NCBI GenBank assembly: GCA_022059125.1
Contig: JAEUWY010000005.1
Span: forward strand, 4,154,001 to 4,218,000
Length of the DNA: 64,000 bases
From: Corynespora cassiicola
Lineage: Eukaryota > Ascomycota > Dothideomycetes > Pleosporales > Corynesporascaceae
Direction: 5' to 3'
The notes below the pieces were generated by a model. That model was not told the DNA's origin. It ran no database searches and saw only the letters and a list, made by a program, of their open reading frames with translations. Within the stretch, counting starts at the first letter, position 1; every line of letters begins with the position of its first letter. A program made the position numbers and the translations under genes. Positions 63,881-64,000 of the stretch are shown here, piece after piece.

Positions 63881-64000
63881 CCCTCTCCCTAATCTCCGTA
63901 AGCCAACCCTCTAATTCTATTCAAACAAACCCCCCCTCCCGATAGTCCCCCAAAGCGTGCCCTAATTCCCGGAGCTCCAGACCAAGCTCTGCGCAGGCCC

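Larger units (their letters stand above)
62879..64000. other. 3' flank, low-complexity sequence; no gene accepted
   Basis: The stretch contains a 20-base T tract (63663-63682) and a CCAACA-rich array (about 63844-63880). A frame starting at ATG 63782 begins like a signal peptide but runs into the CCAACA array and stops at 63892. A donor-like GTAAGC follows at 63898. It may be the first exon of a gene beyond the window, but I do not call it. Confidence 0.5.

Noticed and set aside
63782..63892. Short frame starting like a signal peptide at the right edge
   Set aside because: It runs into a CCAACA simple repeat and stops; the TATA-like element is only about 11 bases upstream. A gene continuing beyond the window cannot be tested.

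Overview
This 64 kb window comes from a filamentous ascomycete (Pezizomycotina). The evidence is short introns (mostly 46-110 nt) with CTRAC-type branch sites, a Zn2Cys6 regulator, an RO-10/dynactin-like protein, the septin Cdc11, a Sho1 osmosensor with an SH3 domain, a SIT-type siderophore transporter, and a member of a fungal multi-pass membrane family. The class cannot be fixed from sequence alone. I see no rRNA, tRNA, CRISPR array, transposon or polyketide/nonribosomal-peptide core gene. Exon coordinates were worked out by hand from splice signals, reading phase and family conservation.

Layout. 1-5.8 kb is a catabolic block: the 3' end of an intradiol ring-cleavage dioxygenase, a carboxymuconolactone-decarboxylase-like protein, mitochondrial isovaleryl-CoA dehydrogenase, a GST-like protein and an alpha/beta hydrolase. 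6.3-18.7 kb is the accessory part: a membrane-protein pseudogene with two in-frame TGA codons, an SDR, a Zn2Cys6 regulator, a secreted protein-arginine deiminase, a secreted amidase divergent from it across a GATA-rich promoter, and a large ADP-ribosylglycohydrolase-family protein. 18.9-21.5 kb holds an AlkB-like dioxygenase locus broken by one TGA. 22.4-24.5 kb holds a peroxisomal 4-coumarate-CoA-ligase-like enzyme.

24.8-51.7 kb is mostly conserved housekeeping: Sqt1, a GPI-anchored GH76 (Dfg5/Dcw1 type), methylcrotonyl-CoA carboxylase beta, NAD(P)H-hydrate epimerase, mitochondrial bS16, a vacuolar-type amino-acid transporter, RO-10-like, Sho1, a Bax-inhibitor-1 protein, ceramide synthase Lag1, the PROPPIN Hsv2 and septin Cdc11. 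51.7-56.2 kb has no supportable gene. A 13-exon PQ-loop protein, a tyrosine-phosphatase-like protein and a siderophore transporter with a duplicated SreA-like promoter element follow.

Working together. Isovaleryl-CoA dehydrogenase and methylcrotonyl-CoA carboxylase beta act two steps apart in leucine breakdown. The dioxygenase and the decarboxylase-like protein fit aromatic catabolism. The deiminase and amidase would both release ammonia outside the cell. The most interesting leads are that deiminase/amidase pair, the two loci interrupted by TGA, the micro-exon PQ-loop gene, and the duplicated iron-regulatory element. I found no wholly new system that I can defend.
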